A DNA stretch of 64,000 nucleotides from Gammaproteobacteria bacterium (GCA_019634835.1 JAHCAO010000004.1:96146-160145); one strand, 5' to 3'; shown: positions 18,968 through 29,722, counted from the stretch's first letter. Notes: generated from the sequence alone by a model not told the origin. Program-made: numbers and translations.

Positions 18968-20020
18968 ATGCATATATTAATATTGGGTGCGAATGGTTTT
19001 ATTGGCAGCCATTTAAGTGATGCGATACTTGCTGCGACGGATTGGCAAATTTATGCAATGGATTTAGCCCAAGATAAGCTTGCTGCATGCTTGTCTCATG
19101 CTCGGTTTCATTTTGCATTAGGTGATATGACTAAACAAAAAGATTGGATAGATCAGCATATTAAAAAATGTGATGTGATCTTGCCTCTAGCGGCGGTGGC
19201 TACGCCAGCATTATATGTGCAAGATCCACTGCGTGTTTTTGAATTGGATTTTGAAGCCAATCTTGATATTGTTCGCTTGTGCGCGAAACATAAAAAACGA
19301 GTTATTTTTCCATCCACCTCTGAAGTGTATGGCATGTGCCCTGATATGGAATTTGATGAAGAAAAAAGTCATCTAGTGACAGGCCCAATCAGCAAAGAGC
19401 GCTGGATTTATTCGACCTCTAAACAATTAATGGACCGTATTATTTACGCGATGGGCAAGCATAATGGATTATCATATTCTTTATTTCGTCCTTTTAATTG
19501 GTATGGTCCGCGGTTGGATAATGTTTTTAATCCTAAACCTGGTGGTTCTCGTGTGCTAACGCAGTTTATTGGAAATATATTGCGGGGAGAAAATATCAAT
19601 TTAGTGGGAGGAGGCGCACAGCAGCGTTGTTTTACCTATGTCAGTGATGGTATTGATGCCATGATGCGAATCATTGAAAATAAAGATGATTGTGCGCAGA
19701 ACAAGATTTTTAATATCGGTAACCCGATTGAGAACATTTCTATTCGGCAGTTAGCTGAGACATTAGTCCATTTTATTACTCAGTATTATCCAAAATATTC
19801 TGATCAAGCCAAGGCAGTTAAACTGACTGATGTTGATGGAAAATCTTATTTCGGTGAGGGATATCAGGATATATCATTGCGAGTGCCATCCATACAGCGT
19901 GCACGTGAATCATTAGGGTGGGCGCCACAAGTAAATATAGCAACGGGGTTACGAAAAACCTTAGATTTTTACTTGGAACCCGGTACGGTTTGTGAACCCG
20001 TGCAACGTGAATCTGCATAA
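18968..20020 (+). CDS. NAD-dependent epimerase/dehydratase resembling the ArnA UDP-GlcA decarboxylase domain
   Basis: A 350-residue extended SDR. It starts with the NAD motif LGANGFIGSHL. The segments STSEVYGMC, KERWIYSTSKQLMDR (catalytic Tyr and Lys) and LFRPFNWYGPRLDN closely resemble the C-terminal decarboxylase domain of E. coli ArnA as I recall it. So do RCFTYVSDGIDA and GYQDISLRVPSI. That domain oxidatively decarboxylates UDP-glucuronate to UDP-4-keto-pentose. The N-terminal formyltransferase domain of ArnA is absent. It is cotranscribed with the ArnB-like gene. A P3/P5 mosaic repeat follows the stop. Confidence 0.85.
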   Translation: MHILILGANGFIGSHLSDAILAATDWQIYAMDLAQDKLAACLSHARFHFALGDMTKQKDWIDQHIKKCDVILPLAAVATPALYVQDPLRVFELDFEANLDIVRLCAKHKKRVIFPSTSEVYGMCPDMEFDEEKSHLVTGPISKERWIYSTSKQLMDRIIYAMGKHNGLSYSLFRPFNWYGPRLDNVFNPKPGGSRVLTQFIGNILRGENINLVGGGAQQRCFTYVSDGIDAMMRIIENKDDCAQNKIFNIGNPIENISIRQLAETLVHFITQYYPKYSDQAKAVKLTDVDGKSYFGEGYQDISLRVPSIQRARESLGWAPQVNIATGLRKTLDFYLEPGTVCEPVQRESA

Positions 20021-20046
20021 ATGGTTATTTTAGGGATGAAGTTTAG

Positions 20047-20223
20047 TACGTTCACGGGAGTAGCCATCGGATCCCAAAAAACGGAAGCTGGTAGATAGCA
20101 CCATTCAAGTCATCACAACGGCCTGCTTTGAAATACAATAGATGGGTTAAAATTGCAGCCTTTATTCCTTCGGCGGCCCTTCGCAAGGGGGAGGATGCCA
20201 ATCTTAATTTTTCAACGGGTTTA
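20047..20223. repeat. Composite of P3 and P5 fragments
   Basis: 20047-20172 matches about half of a P3 element in reverse orientation (CCCAAAAAACGGAAGCTGGT, then TTGAATGG-type internal sequence to GCAGCCTTTATTCCTTCG). From about 20172 to 20223 the sequence matches a P5 end (TTCGCAAGGGGGAGGATGCC, TTTTTCAACGGGTT). The junction suggests insertion or recombination between two repeat families. It separates the epimerase and murA 3' ends. Confidence 0.6.
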
Positions 20224-20229
20224 CCGAAC

Positions 20230-21501
<1,272 letters not shown>

Positions 21502-21756
21502 TTAAGATTCCCCTTCTGGCTCTAATGTGTCCCATTCTTCAGGTGTAAAAGTCTTAATTGAAAGCGCATGCAGTGTACCATCTAGAAGTTGAGATCTGAC
21601 GGTATCATATACCATTTGCTGCCTTTGGATGCGGGACTTACCGGCAAATGCAGGGCAAATAACAATAGCAGTGAAATGTGCGCCATCACCTTCAACATGA
21701 GCTTCGCTATGAGTCAGGCTGGTTTCGATTAAGTGCATAATTTTTTCTGGCTGCAT
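21502..21756 (-). CDS. ibaG: BolA-family protein IbaG
   Basis: An 84-residue BolA-like protein of the IbaG (YrbA) type. These proteins bind monothiol glutaredoxins and Fe-S clusters, and E. coli IbaG is linked to acid stress and murA. The BolA fold is seen in SEAHVEGDGAHFTAIVICPAF and the RQQMVYDTVRSQL helix; the invariant His lies in TLHALSIKTFTP. It precedes murA by 3 bp and must be cotranscribed. Confidence 0.9.
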   Translation of the reverse strand: MQPEKIMHLIETSLTHSEAHVEGDGAHFTAIVICPAFAGKSRIQRQQMVYDTVRSQLLDGTLHALSIKTFTPEEWDTLEPEGES

Positions 21757-21882
21757 GGGGATTATTATCTCATTAATCAGGAAATCTAGAAAAGAATGCC
21801 TTTTTTACATATTTTAGTTTTGTTTGCAAGCACTTTCAAAATACACATGACGAAACGTTTATCCCTGATTATAATACCCAGC

Positions 21883-22443
21883 ATGACTGAAATATTGAAA
21901 ATCAATCCCACTACGGCTTTGTTAACGCCAGTGAAATACCGGCCTTCGCCTCACCATGATGAACGCCCGCAAAATACGCTGATTGATATGATAGTCGTGC
22001 ATGGGATTAGTCTGCCGCCAGGGGAATTTGGTTCTAATGCGATTGAAGAATTTTTTTGCGGCAAACTAGACAGCAACTCGCATCCTGCTTTCGCTAGTAT
22101 CGCCACCGTAAAAGTCTCGGCGCATTTGTTAATTCGACGGACGGGTGAAATGATTCAATTTGTGCCATTTACTAAACGTGCATGGCACGCGGGCGAATCT
22201 CATTTTCAAGGCAGGACCCGCTGTAATGATTTTTCCATAGGAATAGAGTTGGAAGGTACGGATGATACATGTTACGAGCAGACACAATACCAGCAATTAA
22301 GCAGCGTGATTCAATTACTGATACGAGCTTATCCCTTTATTACGCGCGATCGAATTGTGGGACATGCTGATATCGCACCTGGTCGTAAAACAGATCCAGG
22401 ATTAACATTTGATTGGCAGTATTTAAAAGGAACATTCGCATGA
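21883..22443 (+). CDS. ampD: 1,6-anhydro-N-acetylmuramyl-L-alanine amidase AmpD
   Basis: A zinc amidase of the cytosol that cleaves anhydro-muropeptides during wall recycling. The zinc-ligand regions are VVHGISLPPG (first His) and RIVGHADIAPGRKTDPG (second His and Asp). Other family segments are FTKRAWHAGES and DFSIGIELEG. ATG at 21883 gives 186 residues, close to the usual length. Longer in-frame starts exist at 21796 and 21847 but add a hydrophobic stretch that the family lacks. The stop overlaps the next start as ATGA, so ampE is translationally coupled. Confidence 0.92.
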   Translation: MTEILKINPTTALLTPVKYRPSPHHDERPQNTLIDMIVVHGISLPPGEFGSNAIEEFFCGKLDSNSHPAFASIATVKVSAHLLIRRTGEMIQFVPFTKRAWHAGESHFQGRTRCNDFSIGIELEGTDDTCYEQTQYQQLSSVIQLLIRAYPFITRDRIVGHADIAPGRKTDPGLTFDWQYLKGTFA

Positions 22444-23285
22444 CATTTGTCGTGACATTGATTGCATTACTCATTGAACGGTTTTTCGATTGGAGCCATT
22501 TGCGTCGATGGAATTGGTATACAAATTATCAACAGAGAGTGGCACAGCGATTCCGAAGTCAATCGCCTTATTTGATTTTAATTTTCACCATTGTTCCTTT
22601 GTTGATCATGGTTATTTTAATGAATTTGTTATTAAGAAACGCCTTATTTGGATTGGCTGGATTGTTATTTCAGTTGCTTATTTTTCTGTATTGTTTAGGG
22701 CCGCAAAATCTTTGGGCGGATACGTTTGCTTGTATTAACGCATTAACGCAAGGCAATACTCAGTTGGCGGCCGAAAAGCTGAAGGTTTCATTTGGGCTGG
22801 TAGAGGCTGGCGGTTTGGCAAAGCCGCTCTCCAATCAATTATTGAATAATATCTTTATTGCTGCAAACCGACGAGTATTTGCAATTGTGTTTTGGTTTAT
22901 GGTGTTAGGGCCTGTAGGTGCGGTTTTATATCGCGCGTTGACATTATCTGCTGCTGAATTTTCTCAACAAGGCACAGCGCCTGAATTAGTACAAAGCGCG
23001 CGTTCTGCTGAGGCTGTTTTGGATTGGGTTCCTGTTCGCTTATTTACCTGTGCTTTTGCCCTGGGTGGTCATTTTGTAAAGGTTTTCTCTTGCTGGCATA
23101 AGAAAAACATATTGCGCTTAGATGTTAATGAAACACTATTGACAGAATGTGGAGCAGCGGCATTGGGTCGTGATGGCATAGAAAATCCAGCTGATGGTAC
23201 TGCAGCAAGAAGTGCCATTGAACTGCTAGATCGTTCATTTGTGATTGCTTTAGTGTTGGTTGCGTTTGTCGTATTGTTATTTTAA
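22440..23285 (+). CDS. ampE: AmpE-like membrane protein
   Basis: A 281-residue inner-membrane protein that accompanies ampD. It has about four transmembrane segments and the family motifs ERFFDWSHLRRWNWY near the N-terminus, LWADTFACI, and FAIVFWFMVLGPVGAVLYR. AmpE is a proposed sensor of wall recycling related to CobD/CbiB-type proteins; its biochemical role is unsettled. The ATG at 22440 overlaps the ampD stop (ATGA). The longer open frame beginning at 22413 lies inside ampD. Confidence 0.88.
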   Translation: MTFVVTLIALLIERFFDWSHLRRWNWYTNYQQRVAQRFRSQSPYLILIFTIVPLLIMVILMNLLLRNALFGLAGLLFQLLIFLYCLGPQNLWADTFACINALTQGNTQLAAEKLKVSFGLVEAGGLAKPLSNQLLNNIFIAANRRVFAIVFWFMVLGPVGAVLYRALTLSAAEFSQQGTAPELVQSARSAEAVLDWVPVRLFTCAFALGGHFVKVFSCWHKKNILRLDVNETLLTECGAAALGRDGIENPADGTAARSAIELLDRSFVIALVLVAFVVLLF

Positions 23286-23403
23286 CCAGAGGAGCTCTGT
23301 AATCAGCCTTCAATTCTATGCTAATATATTTTTCTAACAGACTCTAAAAGTCTTTAGATTTTAGCCGTGATGATTGAAAAATATTTAGCAAAGGAATGCA
23401 AAT

Positions 23404-23760
23404 ATGAAAAAAACCATTGAAATTATCCTATTAAGTATATTTTTTAGCACGGTCTCACTCTCTTCATTTGGCTCAAATTATAATTTTCTCAGCAATACAG
23501 CAATGAGTTACTTCACCAAAGAAGACTGGAATTTGTCACGAATGGCATTGCATGATGCCCTTAACCACTATAAAGATGGGGCTAAAGTAGCATGGAAGAA
23601 TCCACGCAGTGGAAGTTATGGCGCTTTTTTACCTTCTCGTACCATTTATGCGAAGGGCGCTGTTTGCCGACACTTAAAAATCATGAATGTAGCAAACCTG
23701 ATGCATGAAGATGCAACCTATACGTTTTGTAAACTACATAATGAATGGAAGATTATGTGA
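23404..23760 (+). CDS. Small exported protein, RT0821/Lpp0805 surface-antigen-like
   Basis: A 118-residue protein with a signal peptide (MKKTIEIILLSIFFSTV, then SLSSFGS). The C-terminal half follows the pattern of the RT0821/Lpp0805 surface proteins (17-kDa antigen C-terminal domain): WKNPRSGSYGAFLPSRT, then AVCRHLKI and FCKLHNEWKIM with two Cys that may pair. The N-terminal lipobox and glycine-zipper of the 17-kDa antigen are missing, so it is a short stand-alone version. A ribosome site (AAAGGA) precedes the ATG. Periplasmic or surface location is likely; the role is unknown. Confidence 0.65.
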   Translation: MKKTIEIILLSIFFSTVSLSSFGSNYNFLSNTAMSYFTKEDWNLSRMALHDALNHYKDGAKVAWKNPRSGSYGAFLPSRTIYAKGAVCRHLKIMNVANLMHEDATYTFCKLHNEWKIM

Positions 23761-23869
23761 AGTCGTTAAGCTTTTCTTATGAAGGACAGGCCCTAGAACA
23801 GGCTTTGGATTTTTGAGCATTTCAAGTAAACTTAGCCGCAAAACTAGATCCATCAATAGGAAAAGAATA

Positions 23870-26530
23870 ATGACAAATCTGTCAAATGATCATGATCCCA
23901 TAGAAACCCAAGAGTGGTTGGATGCGCTAGCTTCTCTGGTCAAGCACGAAGGTAAAAAGCGCGCACAATATGTTTTGCAAAAAATAATAAAAGAAGCTGA
24001 AAGACAAGGTATTAGAAGCGGCATGGCGTCATTCACCACGCCTTATTGCAATACCATTACGGTAGAGAAACAGCCTATTTATCCCGGTAACTTGGAATTG
24101 GAAGCAGCTATCGAAGCGCTGATACGCTGGAATGCAATTGCCATGGTCATACAGGCAAAAAATAATGCAGATGGGGTTGGCGGGCATTTGTCCTCCTTTG
24201 CGTCTATCGCAACGTTGTACGAAGTCGGTATGCATCACTTCTTTAGAGGGGCAACAAAAGAGAACCTAGGGGATTTGGTTTATTTTCAAGGCCATTCTTC
24301 GGAAGGCAATTATGCACGTGCTTATATGGAAGGAAGACTCACTGAAAAACAATTAAAAAATTTCCGTCAAGAAGTAGGCGGCGATGGGTTGTCTTCTTAT
24401 CCTCATCCATGGTTAATGCCGCATTTTTGGCAATTTGCTACGGTTTCATTAGGGTTGGGTTTATTGCAAGGGATCTATCAAGCGCGTTTCTTAAAGTATT
24501 TGGAAAATCGGGACTTAGTGTCCGCAGTAGATCGCAAAGTTTGGGTTTTTTGTGGTGATGGTGAAATGGATGAGCCGGAATCAATCGCAGGGCTTACACT
24601 CGCTGCACGTGAAAAGTTGGATAACCTTATCTTTGTGATTAATTGCAACCTTCAACGTTTAGATGGTTTGGTCCGTGGTAATGGCAAAATTGTTCAAGAA
24701 TTAGAAAGTATTTTCCGCGGTGCAGGTTGGAATGTCATTAAGGTATTATGGGACAGTCGTTGGGACGCTTTATTTGTTAAAGATAAATCAGGTGCGTTGT
24801 TGCAGCGGTTAAATGAATGTGTGGATGGCGACTTACAAACAGCTTACGTTCGTGGCGGCGCTTATATGCGCGAGTTTTTATTTAATACGGATGAATTAAA
24901 AGCGTTAGTCTCCGATTTATCGGATGCAGACCTTGGACAATTAAATCGCGGTGCGCATGACGCTGTAAAAATTTATGCAGCTTACTCAGCTGCTGTACAG
25001 CACACAGGTCAGCCTACTGTTATCTTGACCCAAGGTGTGAAAGGTTATGGTTTGGGAACCACGACAACAGAAGGTAGGAATGTGGCACATAACTCACTGG
25101 ACATGAGTGAGGCTGAGTTAAAAGCATTTCGGGATCGTTTTAAGCTATCGTTAACGGATGAGGCACTGTCTAATCTTAGTTTTCAAAAATTAAAAAATGA
25201 TAGCCCGGAAATGCAATATTTACTTGCGCAGCGCGAGAGATTAGGTGGATATTTACCTTCTCGGCAAGTGTTATCTCAACCTTTACCTGTCCCTGAATTA
25301 TCGGCATTTCATGCTGTATTACAAGGTTCGGCAGATAGAACCATGTCTACTACGATGGTATTTGGCCGAATCATGAATGTGTTACTGAAAGATAAGTCTA
25401 TTGGTCCACGCGTGGTACCTATTTTTTCAGATGAAGTACGTACTTTTGGGTTGGAAGCATTGTTCCGGCAAGTGGGGATTTATTCGCCAGTAGGTCAATT
25501 ATATACGCCAGAAGACAAAGAACAATTTCTCTATTATCACGAAGCTCAAAATGGGCAAGTCTTGGAAGAAGGTATTACGGAAGCAGGATGTATGTCCTCA
25601 TGGATCGCTGCAGCAACGTCGTATGCCACCCATCGTTTTCCTATGGTTCCATTTTTTACTTATTACTCTATGTTTGGGTTTCAACGGGTGGGCGATCTGA
25701 TTTGGGCAGCGGGTGATATGCGTGCACGTGGTTTTTTAATTGGTGCAACGGCGGGCCGTACTACCTTGGAAGGTGAAGGGTTGCAGCATCAAGATGGTAC
25801 CAGTTTATTGATGGCATCCAGTGTTCCCAATTGTCGCGCTTATGATCCTACTTTTGGTTACGAAATGGCGGTGATTATTCAACATGGTTTAAACGAAATG
25901 TTGTACGAAGAAAAAGATGTGTTCTATTACATCATGGCGATGAATGAACGTTATGTTCAACCAGCTATGCCTGAAGGCGTTGAAAATGGCATCATTAAAG
26001 GCATGTATTTATTTCGTGATGGTGGCAAGGCTAAACATAAAGTCCAATTGCTAGGTAGTGGCGCTATTTTGAATGAAGTGATTGCCGCAGCAGATTTATT
26101 AAAACAAGATTTTGATGTTGTAGCAGATGTTTGGAGTGTGACTAGTTTTAATGAGCTGCATCGTGATGGTGTGGCAGTTGAGCGGGCGAATATGTTATCA
26201 CCTGAGAAAAAGCCGGCGGTGACATATGTTGAGCAAAACTTATCAGATCATCAGGGGCCAGTGGTTGCGACTACGGATTATGTACGTGCTTATCCAGACT
26301 TGATTAGACCTTATATTTCGCGTACCTATATTACATTAGGGACAGATGGATTTGGCCGTAGTGATACACGGGAACATTTGCGGCAGTTCTTTGAAGTCGA
26401 TCGTTACTATATTGTGGTAGCTGCATTGTATGCCTTGATGAAAGACGGTGAAATTTCAGCAGGCCAAGTTGCTGCTGCCATTAAGAAATATGATATTGAT
26501 CCTCAAAAGCCTAATCCTATCACTGTATAA
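23870..26530 (+). CDS. aceE: Pyruvate dehydrogenase E1 component (homodimeric)
   Basis: The thiamine diphosphate-dependent E1 that decarboxylates pyruvate and acetylates E2. 886 residues from ATG 23870, which follows AGGAAAAG; the ORF extends 19 codons further upstream without family similarity. The ThDP motif is CGDGEMDEPESIAGLTLAAR ending in INCNLQRLDG. The N-terminus ETQEWLDALASLVKHEG and the YSMFGFQRVGDLIWAA region match AceE. It is followed after a few bases by aceF and lpdA, giving the full complex in one operon. Confidence 0.96.
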   Translation: MTNLSNDHDPIETQEWLDALASLVKHEGKKRAQYVLQKIIKEAERQGIRSGMASFTTPYCNTITVEKQPIYPGNLELEAAIEALIRWNAIAMVIQAKNNADGVGGHLSSFASIATLYEVGMHHFFRGATKENLGDLVYFQGHSSEGNYARAYMEGRLTEKQLKNFRQEVGGDGLSSYPHPWLMPHFWQFATVSLGLGLLQGIYQARFLKYLENRDLVSAVDRKVWVFCGDGEMDEPESIAGLTLAAREKLDNLIFVINCNLQRLDGLVRGNGKIVQELESIFRGAGWNVIKVLWDSRWDALFVKDKSGALLQRLNECVDGDLQTAYVRGGAYMREFLFNTDELKALVSDLSDADLGQLNRGAHDAVKIYAAYSAAVQHTGQPTVILTQGVKGYGLGTTTTEGRNVAHNSLDMSEAELKAFRDRFKLSLTDEALSNLSFQKLKNDSPEMQYLLAQRERLGGYLPSRQVLSQPLPVPELSAFHAVLQGSADRTMSTTMVFGRIMNVLLKDKSIGPRVVPIFSDEVRTFGLEALFRQVGIYSPVGQLYTPEDKEQFLYYHEAQNGQVLEEGITEAGCMSSWIAAATSYATHRFPMVPFFTYYSMFGFQRVGDLIWAAGDMRARGFLIGATAGRTTLEGEGLQHQDGTSLLMASSVPNCRAYDPTFGYEMAVIIQHGLNEMLYEEKDVFYYIMAMNERYVQPAMPEGVENGIIKGMYLFRDGGKAKHKVQLLGSGAILNEVIAAADLLKQDFDVVADVWSVTSFNELHRDGVAVERANMLSPEKKPAVTYVEQNLSDHQGPVVATTDYVRAYPDLIRPYISRTYITLGTDGFGRSDTREHLRQFFEVDRYYIVVAALYALMKDGEISAGQVAAAIKKYDIDPQKPNPITV

Positions 26531-26562
26531 GATACATGATATCGAAACCCATAATGGAGGAC

Positions 26563-27903
26563 ATGATTTTGACTGTAAAGAATATTGCGACGCCTGATTT
26601 GGGTGGTGCGACGGATGTGACAGTGATTGAAGTATTAGTAAAGCAGGGTGATAAGGTTGCGGTGGATACACCTATCGTAACATTAGAATCTGATAAGGCT
26701 ACCATGGAAATTCCCACTACAGAGGCTGGTGTAGTAAAAGAAATAAAAGTTAAAGTGGGCGATAAAGTTTCCAGTGGGTCACTACTGATACTGGTTGAAG
26801 CAGGTGCTGCTGCAGATAAGCAGCAACATGCTGAGACTCAGCCAGCAGTAGGGACTGCTTCACTATCGTCTAAGCATGCTGAAAATCCTGAGAATCCTGT
26901 GATGACAGCAAAACCAGAGCCTGTGAAATCAGCACCATCAACACAACCCAATGTTCCCATGCTGACAACGCCAGTGTTGACTGGCACAGTGCAATCTACT
27001 AGCGATGTGCATGCTGGTCCGGGTGTGCGTCGTCTTGCCCGTGAATTAGGCGTGAACTTGACCTTGGTGCAAGGCAGTGGACCTAAGCAACGCATTTTAC
27101 AAGAAGATGTGCAAGCATTTGTGAAGGGCCAATTAGCACAATTGCAAAATGGTGCGATGCCTATGGGGGTGGTGCCTACCACACCAGTTATTGATTTTTC
27201 TAAATTTGGGCCAATTGATGTTCAAGCCTTATCACGAATAAAGAAAATCTCTGGTAAAAATTTACAGCGTAACGCGATGATGATTCCGCATGTCACCCAA
27301 TTTGGCGAAGCCGATATCACATTCTTGGAAGATTTTCGCCAAGCGCAAAAATCAGAAATGGATAAGCAAAAAATCAAGCTTACTCCTCTTGTGTTTATCA
27401 TGAAAGCTGTGGTTGCCTCGTTGAAAGTATTCCCACAGGTTAATGCATCGCTGGATGCACAGGGTGAAAATTTAATTATGAAAAAATATTTTCACTTAGG
27501 GATAGCAGTCGATACGCCAGAAGGATTAGTGGTGCCAGTCATCCGGGATGTGGATAAAAAAGGATTGGTCGATCTTGCGAAAGAATTAGGGCAGGTGAGC
27601 GAGAAAGCAAGGAATAAACAATTAACGCCTGGTGACATGCAAGGGGGTTGTTTTTCCATTTCAAGCTTGGGTGGAATTGGCGGTACGGCGTTTACGCCTA
27701 TTATTAATGCGCCTGAAGTGGCAATTCTCGGTGTGTCAAAAGCATCGTATCAACCCGTTTATCAAGATGGTGCTTTTATACCGCGTCTGATGCTGCCATT
27801 ATCCTTATCTTATGATCATCGTGTCATTGATGGTGCAGAGGGCGCGCGTTTTATTACACATTTAAGTCATATGTTATCTGACATTCGTAGCTTGTTGTTA
27901 TAA
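26563..27903 (+). CDS. aceF: Dihydrolipoamide acetyltransferase E2 (single lipoyl domain)
   Basis: The E2 core of pyruvate dehydrogenase. One lipoyl domain occupies residues 3-80, with the lipoylated Lys in ESDKATME; E. coli AceF has three. A flexible Pro/Thr/Ala-rich linker follows, then a peripheral subunit-binding domain (VRRLARELGV, about 155-190). The catalytic domain carries LSYDHRVIDGAEG near the C-terminus. The start is uncertain. GGAGG at 26556-26560 is 2 bases from the ATG at 26563 but 8 bases from an in-frame TTG at 26569, which may be the true start. Confidence 0.93.
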   Translation: MILTVKNIATPDLGGATDVTVIEVLVKQGDKVAVDTPIVTLESDKATMEIPTTEAGVVKEIKVKVGDKVSSGSLLILVEAGAAADKQQHAETQPAVGTASLSSKHAENPENPVMTAKPEPVKSAPSTQPNVPMLTTPVLTGTVQSTSDVHAGPGVRRLARELGVNLTLVQGSGPKQRILQEDVQAFVKGQLAQLQNGAMPMGVVPTTPVIDFSKFGPIDVQALSRIKKISGKNLQRNAMMIPHVTQFGEADITFLEDFRQAQKSEMDKQKIKLTPLVFIMKAVVASLKVFPQVNASLDAQGENLIMKKYFHLGIAVDTPEGLVVPVIRDVDKKGLVDLAKELGQVSEKARNKQLTPGDMQGGCFSISSLGGIGGTAFTPIINAPEVAILGVSKASYQPVYQDGAFIPRLMLPLSLSYDHRVIDGAEGARFITHLSHMLSDIRSLLL

Positions 27904-27913
27904 GGATTAAAAA

Positions 27914-29347
27914 ATGAGTATGCAAACAGAAGTTGTTGTTATTGGTAGTGGTCCTGGCGGATATACTGCGGCATTTCGTGCCGCTGATTTAGGAAAAAAA
28001 GTCGTGATGATCGAACGCTATGATGCAGTTGGGGGTGTTTGTTTGAATGTGGGTTGTATCCCATCTAAAGCTTTGTTGCATGCAGCGAAAGTAGTGGATG
28101 AAGCGGCAGAAATGTCCGAACATGGCATACAATTTGGTAAGCCAAAAATTGATACTAAGAAATTAGTAGAATGGAAAAACAATGTTGTTACCAAATTGAC
28201 TGGTGGTGTGAAAACGCTTGCTAAAGTACGTAAAGTAGAAATAGTAACAGGAGTGGCGAAATTTATTTCTGATCATGAATTGGAAGTCACTAAAAAAGAT
28301 GGCAGCAAAGAAACAGTGCAATTTCAGCAAGCCGTTATTGCGGTAGGTTCTCGTCCAGTGAAGCTTCCATTTTTACCTGATGACCCGCGTATTATCGATT
28401 CTACTGGCGCATTAAAATTGGAGGAAGTGAATGGCAAAATGCTGGTGATTGGCGGCGGTATTATTGGTCTGGAAATGGCAACCGTTTATCACACATTAGG
28501 CACTCACATTACTGTAGTTGAATTAATGGACCAGATCATTCCAGGTGCTGATAATGATATTGTGATGCCTTTATATAAACGGATTAAGGGGCGATATGAA
28601 AATATTTACCTCAAATCTAAAGTCACTCAAGTGGAAGCAAAAAAAGATGGATTGTATGTCACTTTTGAAGGTGAGGAGGCACCGCAAAAACCAGAAAAAT
28701 TTGATCGTATTCTTTGTGCAGTAGGTAGACGTCCTAACGGTGATCAGATTGATGCAGCTAAGGCAGGTATCAAGGTGGATGAACGTGGGTTTATTCCTGT
28801 TGATAAGCAAATGCGTACGAATATTCCTCATATTTATGCGATTGGTGATGTCACGGGCAATCCTATGTTGGCACATAAGGCGATGCCGGAAGGCAGGATT
28901 GCAGCAGAAGTGATTGCAGGGCTGAAGCATTATTTCGATGCCAAATGTATTGCCAGTGTTGCTTATACTGATCCAGAAATCGCTTGGGTGGGAGTCACTG
29001 AAACTGAAGCAAAGTCAAAAGGCATCAAGTATGGGAAAGGCGTGTTTCCTTGGGCAGCGAGTGGCCGTTCGCTCAGTCTTGGTCGTAGCGAGGGATTAAC
29101 TAAACTGCTTATTGATGAGACAACACATCGTGTGATTGGTGCAGGGATTGTCGGCCCTAATGCGGGTGAGTTAATTGCGGAAGTTGCCTTAGCGATTGAA
29201 ATGGGTTGTGATGTTGCGGATGTTGCGCTCACTATACACCCGCATCCAACGTTATCAGAAACGGTTGCTTTAGCTGCGGAAGTATTTGAGGGGACCATTA
29301 CTGATTTATATATGCCAAAGAAAAAGGTCGAAAAGGTAAGCAGCTGA
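27914..29347 (+). CDS. lpdA: Dihydrolipoamide dehydrogenase E3
   Basis: The FAD disulfide oxidoreductase that reoxidises lipoamide, shared by the 2-oxoacid dehydrogenase complexes. 477 residues. The FAD motif is VVIGSGPGGYTAAFRAADLG, the redox disulfide is GGVCLNVGCIPSK, the NAD domain has IGGGIIGLEMA, and the C-terminal His-Glu pair lies in HPHPTLSE. A ribosome site AAGGA precedes ATG 27914, 10 bp after aceF. It ends the aceEF-lpdA operon; a large repeat block follows. Confidence 0.96.
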   Translation: MSMQTEVVVIGSGPGGYTAAFRAADLGKKVVMIERYDAVGGVCLNVGCIPSKALLHAAKVVDEAAEMSEHGIQFGKPKIDTKKLVEWKNNVVTKLTGGVKTLAKVRKVEIVTGVAKFISDHELEVTKKDGSKETVQFQQAVIAVGSRPVKLPFLPDDPRIIDSTGALKLEEVNGKMLVIGGGIIGLEMATVYHTLGTHITVVELMDQIIPGADNDIVMPLYKRIKGRYENIYLKSKVTQVEAKKDGLYVTFEGEEAPQKPEKFDRILCAVGRRPNGDQIDAAKAGIKVDERGFIPVDKQMRTNIPHIYAIGDVTGNPMLAHKAMPEGRIAAEVIAGLKHYFDAKCIASVAYTDPEIAWVGVTETEAKSKGIKYGKGVFPWAASGRSLSLGRSEGLTKLLIDETTHRVIGAGIVGPNAGELIAEVALAIEMGCDVADVALTIHPHPTLSETVALAAEVFEGTITDLYMPKKKVEKVSS

Positions 29348-29380
29348 TTCATGGAGCCTTTTTCATATGTGAATCAAACT

Positions 29381-29720
29381 TAGTGCGGCAATATATAATA
29401 TATTGTCGGCCTAACTGATCGTAGCCATTCACGGGGGTAGTCATCGAGCCCAAAAAACGGAAGCTCTGCGATGTCGAAGCTATGAAGGCTCGTTAAGAGG
29501 GATGCAAGCAAAGGAATAAAGGCTACTATTTCAACCCATCTACTGTATTACAAAGCGAGCCGTCGTGATGACTTGAATGGTGCTATCTACCAGCTTCCGT
29601 TTTTTGGGCCCGATGACTACCCCCGTGAATGGTTACAACTGATCAGCATACAAAGAGTTGACCTATGCTACTTCTCGGACCAACTTCAGTAGAGGTCAGC
29701 TAGGTTGACAATGTTCTAGG
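29381..29720. repeat. P4 element copy b, interrupted by a P3 insertion
   Basis: P4 sequence on the left (ATTGTCGGCCTAACTGATC) resumes at 29637 (AACTGATCAGCATAC...) and ends GACAATGTTCTAGG. Between them lies a complete P3 element. It fills the gap between the convergent lpdA and cobalamin adenosyltransferase genes; the right end is 2 bp from the latter's stop codon. Confidence 0.75.
29413..29644. repeat. P3 element nested in P4, with 8-bp target duplication
   Basis: The element is 29421-29636, flanked by AACTGATC at 29413-29420 and 29637-29644. Terminal inverted repeats are GTAGCCATTCACGGGGG... and ...CCCCCGTGAATGGTTAC. GGCTCG (29487-29492) pairs with CGAGCC (29556-29561), a compensated change relative to copy 513-729. 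Confidence 0.88.
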
Positions 29721-29722
29721 CT

